64,000 bases of DNA from Haloprofundus salinisoli (lineage in GTDB: Archaea > Halobacteriota > Halobacteria > Halobacteriales > Haloferacaceae): contig NZ_CP083663.1 in NCBI RefSeq assembly GCF_020097815.1, positions 2,666,001-2,730,000 of the forward strand, read 5' to 3'. The notes below the pieces were generated by a model that had not been told where the DNA came from, ran no database searches, and saw only the letters and a program-made list of their open reading frames with translations. Positions 56,240 to 64,000 of the stretch are shown here, piece by piece (the first letter of the stretch is position 1; each line of letters begins with the position of its first letter). The position numbers were made by a program, and so were the translations under genes.

Positions 56240-58500
56240 GCTCGACCCGCGAGGAGAAGGCGGCGCGAATCAGACACTTTCTGGCCACCGAAGGCGACGC
56301 CGTCGCCGAGGGAACTCGCGGCTTCAACGCCGGGCGGTACGACTCGGTCGAGAAGCTCGACGAGTACGAGGAACTCAAAGAGCGCGCCCGTGCTATCAAA
56401 GAGGACGCCATCGAGCGACTGCCCGAACTCGTCGATCAGCTTCGGGAGTCGGTCGAAGCGAACGGCGGCACGCTGTACGTCGCCGACGACGCCGACGAGG
56501 CCAACCGCTATATTCGAGAAATCGCCGAGGAGCAGGGGGCCGAGACGCTCGTCAAGAGCAAGTCGATGACCACCGAGGAACTGGAGGTCAACGACGAGCT
56601 TCGAGCGGCTGGAGTCGACGTCGTCGAGACGGACCTCGGCGAGTGGGTGCTCCAACTCGCCGACGAGGCACCGTCGCACATCGTCGCGCCCGCCATCCAC
56701 AAGTCCCGCGAGGGTATCGCCGAGCTGTTCGAGGCGACGTTCGAGCTCGACGAACCGCTCGAAACCGCCGAGGAACTCACCATGTTCGCCCGCGAGAAAC
56801 TGGGCGAGCGCATCGCCGAGGCCGACGTGGGGATGACCGGTGCGAACTTCATCGCCGCCGACTCGGGGACGCTGCTGCTCGTCACGAGCGAGGGTAACGC
56901 GAGAAAGTCGGTCGTCGTGCCCGAGACGCACGTCGCCGTCGCGGGCGTCGAGAAGATCGTCCCCTCAGTCCGCGACTTTCAGCCGTTCGTCGAACTCATC
57001 GGCCGCTCCGGGACGGGTCAGGATATCACCTCCTACGTCTCGCTTCTGACTCCGCCCGTCGACTCGCCGACGGTCGATTTCGACGCGCCCGACGTACCGA
57101 TGACCGACAGGGAGACGGAGCGCGACGGCGGTTCTGTACCGTCGCGCGCTTCTGACCGCGAGTTCCACCTCGTTCTCGTCGACAACGGCCGGATGGCGAT
57201 GCGCGAGGACGAGCAGTTGAAGGAGACGCTCTACTGCATCCGGTGTTCGGCGTGTGCCAACTCCTGCGGCAACTTCCAGAGCGTCGGCGGGCACGTCTTC
57301 GGCGGCGAGACGTACTCCGGCGGCATCGCAACCGGGTGGGAGGCCGGCATCGAGGGCCTCGACGTCGCCGCGGAGTTCAACGATCTCTGTACCGGCTGTT
57401 CGCGCTGCGTGAACGCCTGCCCCGTCAAGATCGACGTTCCGTGGATAAACACGGTCGTCAGAGACCGCCTCAACCGGGGCGAGGACGGCAAACTCGACTT
57501 CCTCGTCGAAGGACTGACGCCGGACGCCGAACCCGGCGGTCTGGACATCGGCAAACGGTTCTTCGGCAACTTCTCGACGATAGCCAAACTCGGAAGCGCC
57601 ACCGCACCCGTCTCGAACTGGCTGGCTGGGACACGCCCGGCGCGGCGACTGCTCGCCGAGACGGTCGGCGTCGACCCCCGACGCGACCTGCCGTCGTTCC
57701 GGCGCGAGACGTTCCGCACGTGGTTCGAGCGCCGCGGCGGGTCGGAAGTGCCGCCGGCGAGGGCGAGACGGGAGGCCGTCGTCTACCCGGACCTCTACAC
57801 GAACCACGTCCACGTCGAACGCGGGAAGGCGGCGGTCAAGACGCTCGAAGCGCTCGACGTCCACGTCGTCGTTCCCGACGTCCCGTCGAGCGGCCGCGCC
57901 CCGCTCTCACAGGGGATGGTGTCGACGGCCGAACGCCACGCCCACGACGTGTACGCGGCGCTGGCCGAGCACATCGACGCCGACCGGGACCTCGTCGTCG
58001 TCGAACCCTCCGACCTGGCGATGTTCCGCCGCGAGTACGAGAAGTTCCTCGCGCCGAAGTCGTTCGAGCGCCTCGATATGCACAGTTACGAGGTGATGGA
58101 GTACGTTTACGGCCTGCTCCACGCCGGGGCCGAACCGACGCTCCTCTCGGGGGCCGACGACCCCGGCAGCGGCGATGTCGCCGCCGGCGTCGCCTACCAC
58201 AGCCACTGCCAACAGCGGACGCTCGGCCTCGAATCGTACACCATCGCCGTGCTCGAAGACCTCGGCTACGACGTGGTCACCTCCGAGACGGAGTGCTGCG
58301 GGATGGCCGGCTCGTTCGGCTACAAAAGCGAGTACTACGAACTGAGCATGGACGTCGGCGAACCCATCCGCGAGCAGTTCGAGGCCGCCGACGCGGCGGA
58401 CCGGACCGTCGTCGCCTCCGGCACCTCCTGTCTCGAACAGCTGGACGCGTTACTGTCGCGGCCGACGCAGCATCCGGTCGAACTCGTCGCGCCGCGGTGA
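56236..58500 (+). CDS. LutB-LutA type fusion: LUD, Fe-S and CCG domains
   Basis: The 754-residue protein from ATG 56236 begins with a LUD domain, residues 1-310 (SKSMTTEELEVNDELRAAGV, IAADSGTLLLVTSEGNARKS). The 4Fe-4S region is CIRCSACANSCGNFQ and CTGCSRCVNACPVKID. The C-terminal CCG part has YHSHCQQRTLGLESYT and TECCGMAGSFGYKSEYY. In bacteria LutB and LutA are separate; here both functions are on one chain. With LutC it should oxidise L-lactate to pyruvate with electrons to the respiratory chain. Longer frame before 56236 is not supported. Confidence 0.85.
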   Translation: MSSTREEKAARIRHFLATEGDAVAEGTRGFNAGRYDSVEKLDEYEELKERARAIKEDAIERLPELVDQLRESVEANGGTLYVADDADEANRYIREIAEEQGAETLVKSKSMTTEELEVNDELRAAGVDVVETDLGEWVLQLADEAPSHIVAPAIHKSREGIAELFEATFELDEPLETAEELTMFAREKLGERIAEADVGMTGANFIAADSGTLLLVTSEGNARKSVVVPETHVAVAGVEKIVPSVRDFQPFVELIGRSGTGQDITSYVSLLTPPVDSPTVDFDAPDVPMTDRETERDGGSVPSRASDREFHLVLVDNGRMAMREDEQLKETLYCIRCSACANSCGNFQSVGGHVFGGETYSGGIATGWEAGIEGLDVAAEFNDLCTGCSRCVNACPVKIDVPWINTVVRDRLNRGEDGKLDFLVEGLTPDAEPGGLDIGKRFFGNFSTIAKLGSATAPVSNWLAGTRPARRLLAETVGVDPRRDLPSFRRETFRTWFERRGGSEVPPARARREAVVYPDLYTNHVHVERGKAAVKTLEALDVHVVVPDVPSSGRAPLSQGMVSTAERHAHDVYAALAEHIDADRDLVVVEPSDLAMFRREYEKFLAPKSFERLDMHSYEVMEYVYGLLHAGAEPTLLSGADDPGSGDVAAGVAYHSHCQQRTLGLESYTIAVLEDLGYDVVTSETECCGMAGSFGYKSEYYELSMDVGEPIREQFEAADAADRTVVASGTSCLEQLDALLSRPTQHPVELVAPR

Positions 58501-58544
58501 GTCGGCGTCTGATTTCGGTCAGCGCGCGACAGCGGCGCGTCCTC

Positions 58545-59192
58545 TCACTCCTCGACGATGATGCCGCCGCGCATCCCCATCGCTCTGTGCGGGGTACAGA
58601 AGTACTTCGTCGTCCCCGTCTCCTCGAACGTCTGCTCGAAGGTGTGGCCTTCGTCGGCGACGAGCTCGCTCTCGAAGCTGTCGTCCTCGGCTATCACGTC
58701 GTGGGTTCCGCCCGCGCCGGTCCACTCCCAGACCACCGTCGTTCCCGGCGAGACGCGAATCGCCGTCGGTTCGTAGGCGTGCGGACCCTCGATGCCGTCC
58801 GCACCGACCATCACTGTCACCTCGCTCTCGCCGGTGTGGTCGGCGAACCCGTCGTAGTTGTCGGTCGGCGCGAACCACGACTCCCACTCCTCGTCGGCCG
58901 TCTCGGTCTCTGTTGATTCGGTCTCTGTTGATTCGGTCTCTGTCGACTCTATCCCTGCCGATTCGGTCTGTGTCGCCTCCGTCGACGCCGCCGTCTGGGT
59001 CCCATTCGACCCGCCGGTGCTGCCGGTTCCGACGTCGGTCGGCGTCGCATCGGACTCCGCTTCGCCGGTCGAACAGCCGGCGAGCGCGGTCACCGCACCG
59101 ACGGCGGCCGCACCGGCCGCTCGGAGGGCAGTCCGCCTGGAGACCGCCGGAAGGCCGTCTCGTCGGTCATCACTGGGTCGCGTTCGAGTCAC
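58545..59192 (-). CDS. Halocyanin-type blue copper lipoprotein
   Basis: The 215-residue product from GTG 59192 has a twin-arginine signal (SRRTALRAAGAAAVGAVTAL) and the lipobox LAGC. A Thr/Glu/Ser linker with repeated TESTE units follows at about residues 70-100, then a plastocyanin-like domain. Copper ligands are visible in GGTHDVIAEDD and YFCTPHRAMGMRG (His, Cys, His, Met). It should be anchored outside the membrane and carry electrons between respiratory complexes. An ATG upstream (59240) is possible, but the Tat motif sits better with 59192. Confidence 0.87.
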   Translation of the reverse strand: MTRTRPSDDRRDGLPAVSRRTALRAAGAAAVGAVTALAGCSTGEAESDATPTDVGTGSTGGSNGTQTAASTEATQTESAGIESTETESTETESTETETADEEWESWFAPTDNYDGFADHTGESEVTVMVGADGIEGPHAYEPTAIRVSPGTTVVWEWTGAGGTHDVIAEDDSFESELVADEGHTFEQTFEETGTTKYFCTPHRAMGMRGGIIVEE

Positions 59193-59380
59193 GCCGACGA
59201 GGACGACAGCCACATAAAAGTCGTTCCCCCTGAGACTCACGCGTTGAGAACTGTTCGGCGACGAGTAACGGACGGTGAAACGGCGTCAACGTCGACGCGT
59301 CCGTTCGGCGTCAGACGCCGGTCGGACGCCGTGCTCGGACTCTACGAACATTAAAGACCCGGGCCTCCATGAGGGCGAGT

Positions 59381-59671
59381 ATGGACGGGACGCCGCAAGA
59401 AATCACGACGCTCGTCGGCCGAGAGGTGTACTCCAACAACGGAGTGTACGTCGGCGAGGTCGAAGACGTTCGCCTCGACCTCGACCAGGAAGTCGTCACG
59501 GGACTCGCTCTCGCCGAACTGAACCGAGAACTGTTCGAAGGCCGCATCGAGCGCGGTAAGGGAGTGCTCATCCCGTACCGCTGGGTTCGCGCCGTCGGCG
59601 ACGTCATCCTCATCAACGACGTTATCGAACGGCTCAAACAACCGGAAGAAGAGGCGGAACTCGCTGTCTAA
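59381..59671 (+). CDS. PRC-barrel domain protein
   Basis: The 96-residue product from ATG 59381 is a PRC-barrel: TTLVGREVYSNNGVYVGEVE, VRLDLDQEVVTGLALAE, KGVLIPYRWVRAVGDVILIN, then a charged helix (DVIERLKQPEEEAELAV). Archaeal PRC-barrel proteins associate with RNA processing or with cell-division assembly (as CdpB1/CdpB2). Which role applies here is open. Confidence 0.85.
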   Translation: MDGTPQEITTLVGREVYSNNGVYVGEVEDVRLDLDQEVVTGLALAELNRELFEGRIERGKGVLIPYRWVRAVGDVILINDVIERLKQPEEEAELAV

Positions 59672-59677
59672 CGCGGG

Positions 59678-61132
59678 TTAGCTGCCGTTTCCGCTCTCGC
59701 TGCCGTCGACGCCCATCGCCTGAAACAGTTTTCGGCGCACCGCCTCCTCGGTGAGCGCCAGCAGCGTGTCGCGGTTGCCCTCGCTCGTCTCGATGCCGGT
59801 GAAGATGCCGAGCGGAATCTCGACGCTCGCCTGTGTGGAGTGGCCCGCCGCCTCGCCGATCTCCCTGAACGCGTCCTGGAGGATGTTGCCGATATTCATC
59901 CGGATGTCTTTCGAGCGCGCGGCGAGGTAGATGGTGTCCTCGGCGATGCCGAAGACGGCGGTAGTGGTGATGCCCTCCAGATTCAAGAGATGTTGCGCCG
60001 CCTGCGCCAGCGCCTCGCGGTCGCGGATGAACCCCGCGTTCGAGACGAGGTGACTGCCCTGGACCTCCCGATTCTGGATGGCTTCGGCGAGCACATCCAG
60101 GGTTTCGGGCGACATCGACGGCGACTCGACCTGTTCGAGCGTGTCGTGGTTAGCGAAGGGGTAGAGATACGCCGCCGCCGTGAGGTCGGCGGGCGTCGTG
60201 TCGCGCTTAAAATCGAGCGTCTCAGCGCGGATGCCGTACAAAAGCGCGGTGGCGACTTCCTCGCTCGGGCTGAGATCGAACTCCTGAATGTACTTGGTGA
60301 GGATGGTCGACGTCGAGGAGACGTTCGGCCGGACGTCGGTGAACGTCGCGTCGAACTCCCGGTCGGGTTCGTAGTGGTCGATGAAGATGTCGATGGGAAC
60401 CTCGACGTCGAAGGCGCCGGACTTCATGTGGTCGACGAGTGCGACGGCACCGTACTGCGACAGCGACCTCGCTTCGTCGCGCGAGAGCAGGTCGATGCCC
60501 AGCAGGTTGACGAACGCGCGGTTCTCTTGGTGGCCGATGTCGCCGTTGTAGAGGATGTCGGCGTCGACGCCGTACTCTTCGGCGATCTGTCTGAGCGCGA
60601 CGGCGCTGGCGATGGAGTCGGGGTCGGGGTTGTCGTGCGTCAGGATGGCCAACTGACCGTCGGTGGCGACGAGCACGTCGGCCAACTGCCGGGCTTTGTA
60701 CTCCAACTCGCCGGATTCGAGCGTGCGGAGCGCGGAGTCGGCGATGACCGTCGAGGGGTTGATGACCACGTCCGCGCCGAGTTCGGTCAGTTCGTCCTCG
60801 GAGACGGGGTCGGAGGCGCGCACCACGACGAACTGGTCGCCGCCGCGCTCTCGAATCGCCGACACGGCGGCTTTGTTCGCCTCGACGTCCGACGAGAGGA
60901 TGAGAACGACATCGCGGTCCTCGATGACCGACGCGACCTCCGGTTCTCGGATGTCCTGTACCTGCGCGTTCAAATCTTGGTCGCGGAGCGCCTCGACCCG
61001 ACTCTCGTCTTTGTCGAGTATGAGGACGTCTTTACCCCCGGCCGCGAGTTCGTCCGCGACGGCATGCCCGACGCTCCCGCACCCCAAGATAGCGTACGTA
61101 GACATCGAGGAGATGCTGACCTCAGAACTCAT
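59678..61132 (-). CDS. RCK-N (TrkA-N) fused to DHH-DHHA1 phosphodiesterase
   Basis: The 484-residue protein opens with a Rossmann nucleotide-binding domain (YAILGCGSVGHAVADELAAG) of the TrkA-N kind. A DHH phosphoesterase core begins near residue 150: LTHDNPDPDSIASAVALR (motif I), then VALVDHMKSGAF and FIDHYEPDREF, and a DHHA1 tail (TTTAVFGIAEDTIYLAARSK, GHSTQASVEIPLGIFTG). Relatives degrade linear dinucleotides or c-di-AMP-like ligands; the RCK part suggests NAD(H) or nucleotide sensing. The start may be ATG 61105 instead. Confidence 0.8.
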   Translation of the reverse strand: MSSEVSISSMSTYAILGCGSVGHAVADELAAGGKDVLILDKDESRVEALRDQDLNAQVQDIREPEVASVIEDRDVVLILSSDVEANKAAVSAIRERGGDQFVVVRASDPVSEDELTELGADVVINPSTVIADSALRTLESGELEYKARQLADVLVATDGQLAILTHDNPDPDSIASAVALRQIAEEYGVDADILYNGDIGHQENRAFVNLLGIDLLSRDEARSLSQYGAVALVDHMKSGAFDVEVPIDIFIDHYEPDREFDATFTDVRPNVSSTSTILTKYIQEFDLSPSEEVATALLYGIRAETLDFKRDTTPADLTAAAYLYPFANHDTLEQVESPSMSPETLDVLAEAIQNREVQGSHLVSNAGFIRDREALAQAAQHLLNLEGITTTAVFGIAEDTIYLAARSKDIRMNIGNILQDAFREIGEAAGHSTQASVEIPLGIFTGIETSEGNRDTLLALTEEAVRRKLFQAMGVDGSESGNGS

Positions 61133-61520
61133 CAGTATCTCGTATACCCGCGGACGACACTTAACAGCATTCGTTTCTCTCCCGGATGGGCGCTTTCGGA
61201 CGCGACGCTACCGAAACGAAATCGGCCACGAGAACCCCGCGGCCCTGACACACCAACACTCTGGGACGACGGCTGTGGCGAGATGACACACCGTTACACC
61301 GACATCACAGCCACCGCAGAGCGAGCGAACGGACGCCTGCTCGCTATCTATTTCATCGAGAGCAATACTATTCAATACTCCAGCTAAATTATTTGGTGTG
61401 GTCTGTGGTATCACAACTGTGGGCGGAGCTACTGCCGAAGCCGAACACACCCGCGTTCGCGGCATCGTCGCCGTCTCGAAAGGAAACGCCTTTTAGCGTA
61501 CCCTCGAAACGAGATGGTGA

Positions 61521-61594
61521 GGGCCGGTAGCTCAGTTAGGGAGAGCGACGGACTCTTAATCCGTCGGTCGGGGGTTCAAATCCCTCCCGGCCCG
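61521..61594 (+). tRNA. tRNA-Lys(CTT)
   Basis: Acceptor GGGCCGG/CCGGCCC, D-arm AGCTCAGTTAGG, anticodon CTT in GACTCTTAATC, and T-arm GGGGGTTCAAATCCCTC. The 74-nt gene is intact, with a G discriminator. Confidence 0.95.
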
Positions 61595-61825
61595 CTTTTC
61601 GGACGAAGGAAGTGAGTCCTGAAAAGCGACCGCCGTGAAGGATTTAAAGTAGAGAAGTCGCAACCTGCGAGCGGAGCGAGCAGGTCCGTCTTCGCGTGGT
61701 TCAAATCCCTCCCTGCCCGCTCTTCCTGCGAACCAAGTGAGCAGTGAAAACGCCACGAGGGACTCGAACAGAGAACGGGGTAAGCGGAACGAGCGTAGTC
61801 CTAAATCCCGCCGCTTCGCTCACTT
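61573..61825. repeat. Degenerate copies of the tRNA-Lys 3' end
   Basis: The tRNA's 3' part GGTTCAAATCCCTCCCGGCC (61573-61592) is repeated as GGTTCAAATCCCTCCCTGCC (61698-61717), 125 bp on. A third, weaker version (GTCCTAAATCCCGCCGCTTC) lies at about 61797-61816. The flanks also echo one another (GGAAGTGAG/CAAGTGAGC and GCGGAGCGAGC/GCGGAACGAGC), so this is a tandem, decayed array. Confidence 0.6.
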
Positions 61826-61932
61826 CTGGACTAGTTCGCACACCCCCCGCGTTTGCATCCTCTCGTCGGTTCCAGAATCCGCCTCGAAATTTTTTGTCGC
61901 TACTCGCTGACTCCTCCCATAGGTGATTCCCT

Positions 61933-62598
61933 GTGTCCGACAGTTCGCGCCGCCTCCTGACGCTCCGTAACGTCGCTACACTCGCCGTACTTGCCTTCGT
62001 AACGACCATCTATCGACACCTGATTCGGCCGTGGCACCTGTCGTGGGGTGCGACGACGGCCGAACGCCGGTCGTCGCTGCCCGGCGACGAACTGCTCGAC
62101 GGCGTGCTCGCCCAGTCGACGCGGGCGGTGACCATCGCCGCGCCGCCGGACGAGGTCTGGCCGTGGCTCACCCAACTCGGACAGGGTAGCGACGGTTTCT
62201 ACAGCTACGACTGGCTGGAGAACCTCCTCGGTGCCGACATCCACAACGCGGACCGAACCCTGCCCGACGAACAGACGCTGGCCCCGGCCGACACCGTCCG
62301 CCTCGCGCCGGAGGACTACTTCGTCAGTCCGCCGGTGACGTCGCTCACCGTCCGCGAAGTCGACGCCGGACGCGTGCTCGTGTTGCAAGGGTTCGACGGC
62401 GGGACGTGGACGTTCGTGCTCGAACCAATCGCAGCGGAGACGACGCGACTACTCGTTCGCTCGCGGGCGGCTCCGATTCGGAGTCGGGTCGGTCGCTTGC
62501 TCTACTTCCTGGTCTACGAACCCGTCCACTTCCTGATGGAGCGGAAGATGCTTCTGAGTCTCAAAGCGCGCGCGGAGCGAGCGCCCCTCGACTCGTGA
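61933..62598 (+). CDS. SRPBCC domain protein with N-terminal membrane helix
   Basis: The 221-residue product from GTG 61933 starts with a membrane segment (LRNVATLAVLAFVTTIYRHL). An SRPBCC core follows (AVTIAAPPDEVWPWLTQLGQ, GSDGFYSYDWLENLLGAD) and a final basic helix (LMERKMLLSLKARAER). SDGFYSYDWLE is typical of a family annotated as polyketide cyclase/dehydrase-like. Ligand and role unknown. Confidence 0.7.
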   Translation: MSDSSRRLLTLRNVATLAVLAFVTTIYRHLIRPWHLSWGATTAERRSSLPGDELLDGVLAQSTRAVTIAAPPDEVWPWLTQLGQGSDGFYSYDWLENLLGADIHNADRTLPDEQTLAPADTVRLAPEDYFVSPPVTSLTVREVDAGRVLVLQGFDGGTWTFVLEPIAAETTRLLVRSRAAPIRSRVGRLLYFLVYEPVHFLMERKMLLSLKARAERAPLDS

Positions 62599-62652
62599 TT
62601 CGGTCGCCGAACACGGAGCGGTTATAGGGTCGACCCCCCTATCCGGGTCACC

Positions 62653-63369
62653 GTGACCGAGTTCCCCGACGCCGAACCCGCCGACGACGTAGTGACCGAC
62701 CGCGACGAGACCGTCGAGGCGGTCCGCTCGCACGCCGGTCAAATCGCCCGCCAACTCGCGCTCCTGCAGGGCGGCGACTACGGCCAGCGGACGTTCAACA
62801 CCGACGAGGGCGAGTGGACGCTGAAGTACGAAGCCGGCGACCTCCAGTATCTCCGCTTCAGCGGGCGCTCCGGCGACGACGTCTACGTCGTCTCGACGAA
62901 ACAACCGCCGGAGCCGACCGACCTCCACCGCGCGATGACCGACTACGACGCGTTCGTCGGTTCGTACAACCGCTACGTCCGGTCGCTCGACGGCGTGCTC
63001 GACGATGTGCAGAGCGACTTTCCGACGATCGAACAGACCGACTCGGTGGTCTCCGAGCGGGACCGCTTGGTCGAGCGTATCCGGGACGTCGCCGACGCGA
63101 TTGCGGGCGAACTCCACCGCTACGACGGCACCGACTACGGGACGTTCTCCGCGCGGGTCAACGGCTCTCGCTGGGAGCTGAAACGCGACCACGCACGCGT
63201 CTCGTACCTCCGCGTCGGCGGCCAGAGCGGAACGTATCTCGTCTCGCAGTACGAACCGCCGTCGGCGCCGGACGTCCGCGAACACGCCGACGACTTCGTC
63301 GCGTTCGTCGACGCCTACAACGACCACGTCGCCGAGTTGGAGGCCGACCTCTCGGAAATCACGCTTTAA
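62653..63369 (+). CDS. Haloarchaeal protein with a duplicated domain
   Basis: The 238-residue acidic protein from GTG 62653 contains two copies of one domain of about 100 residues. Copy A has LLQGGDYGQRTFNTDEGEWT, YLRFSGRSGDDVYVVSTKQ and YDAFVGSYNRYV; copy B has YDGTDYGTFSARVNGSRWEL, YLRVGGQSGTYLVSQYE and FVAFVDAYNDHV. Both end in the same F-V-x-x-Y-N helix. No family is recalled. Function unknown. Confidence 0.65.
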   Translation: MTEFPDAEPADDVVTDRDETVEAVRSHAGQIARQLALLQGGDYGQRTFNTDEGEWTLKYEAGDLQYLRFSGRSGDDVYVVSTKQPPEPTDLHRAMTDYDAFVGSYNRYVRSLDGVLDDVQSDFPTIEQTDSVVSERDRLVERIRDVADAIAGELHRYDGTDYGTFSARVNGSRWELKRDHARVSYLRVGGQSGTYLVSQYEPPSAPDVREHADDFVAFVDAYNDHVAELEADLSEITL

Positions 63370-63607
63370 GCGGGCGTAGCCGCACTCTCTCCCATTTTTC
63401 GCAGTAATCCGAAGTTCACACAAGCGACGTGCTTATAAGTATTCGATGATGAATTGAGGGTACGGATTACAGAGATACACAGTACGCGTTCGCCCCAGCG
63501 CACTCAACGTTGGGCAACGACCCTTTCGTGTTTTAATACGGCCCCGTCACGCCTCCACACGTGGTTCGCTTACAGAGTAATTATGTACTCCACGGTGAAT
63601 CACAACG

Positions 63608-63943
63608 ATGTTTAACGCAGCCACGCATTCCGACGTAGATAGCAAAGCAACCGCCACAGAACTCTTCGACGCACTCGCAGACCGCCGTCGTCGCCGGATA
63701 CTCGACGCAGTCGAGAGAGCGGACGACCGAATTCCAGTCGAAGTACTCGCAAAGGCACTGACCGGCGGCGACGCGAACAGCGACGAGAGGGAGATACAGA
63801 TCTCGCTCGTCCACGCCCACCTCCCGAAGCTCGACGATGCCGGTCTGGTGGCGTACGACGCCGACGAACACACCGTCTCGCCGACGGTGCGGACGGAGGA
63901 TGCGCTCTCGCTCGTCGACGCCGCCTGGAAGGTCCCGCAGTGA
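63608..63943 (+). CDS. DUF7344 winged-helix domain protein
   Basis: The 111-residue product has LADRRRRRILDAVERADDRI and LVHAHLPKLDDAGLVAYDAD, the DUF7344 helix pair. It is the third member in this window. Its upstream gap of about 240 nt holds TATA-like ATTATGTACTC near 63581. Function as for the others: presumed small DNA-binding regulator. Confidence 0.8.
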   Translation: MFNAATHSDVDSKATATELFDALADRRRRRILDAVERADDRIPVEVLAKALTGGDANSDEREIQISLVHAHLPKLDDAGLVAYDADEHTVSPTVRTEDALSLVDAAWKVPQ

Positions 63944-64000
63944 ACCGAACGCCGTGTCGATGTCGTGACTGCGGCAGCGTCTACGCCGCCAGAAAACCGA

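Overview
The window is chromosomal DNA of a halophilic archaeon (class Halobacteria; the gene content fits Haloferacales, but the genus is not settled). The evidence is the high G+C with strong third-position bias, acidic proteins rich in Asp and Glu, haloarchaea-specific families (HalOD1, DUF7344, halocyanin, the HFX_2341 family), a TATA-binding protein, Orc1/Cdc6 with ORB repeats, archaeosine-pathway genes, and a 16S-tRNA-Ala-23S-5S operon with a 1473-nt 16S.

Layout. 0-11 kb: a PAS sensor running off the left edge, small regulators, a SWIM protein, a secreted HEYVH metalloprotease-like protein, a Cys-rich copper-storage-type bundle, a membrane-anchored arylsulfotransferase-like protein, a CARF-wHTH regulator, TspO, the YchF GTPase and a RecA-like/wHTH protein. 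11.2-16.6 kb: the ribosomal RNA operon on the minus strand, with promoters at about 16.55-16.68 kb. 16.9-25.6 kb: the replication hub, with tbp, orc1/cdc6, an origin of about 1.5 kb (nine ORB copies, two further tandem-repeat families, one AT-rich segment), three uncharacterised origin-neighbour genes and an XPB/Rad25-type helicase. rRNA transcription runs away from the origin, in the direction of the leftward fork.

25.8-34.6 kb: DUF7344 and HalOD1 regulators, a class V aminotransferase, a HypE-like AIR synthase protein, a small RarA-C-terminal-like protein, a solitary N6-adenine DNA methyltransferase, tRNA-Tyr, a Tat-exported repeat protein and a thioesterase. 34.7-36.8 kb: queD-queE-queC, making preQ0 for archaeosine. 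37-40.6 kb: a DMT transporter, VOC and SRPBCC proteins, and a row of tiny membrane proteins. 40.6-47.3 kb: a 1508-residue double GH15 protein divergent from an intracellular GH13 amylase, a probable alpha-glucan degradation pair. 47.8-52.3 kb: an Hrq1/MrfA-type helicase, a DCC protein, an HTH regulator and the remnant of an aminotransferase. 52.3-58.5 kb: a divergent lactate/glycolate oxidation locus (FAD/Fe-S oxidase; LutC and a LutB-type fusion). 58.5-64 kb: halocyanin, PRC-barrel, an RCK-DHH-DHHA1 fusion, tRNA-Lys followed by decayed copies of its own 3' end, an SRPBCC protein, a duplicated-domain protein and a third DUF7344 protein.

I see no CRISPR array, prophage, intact insertion sequence or recognisable multi-gene defence island. 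The least explained material is the repeat architecture in and beside the origin, the three origin-neighbour proteins, and the RCK-DHH and double-GH15 fusions. Start codons are often uncertain because many haloarchaeal mRNAs are leaderless.
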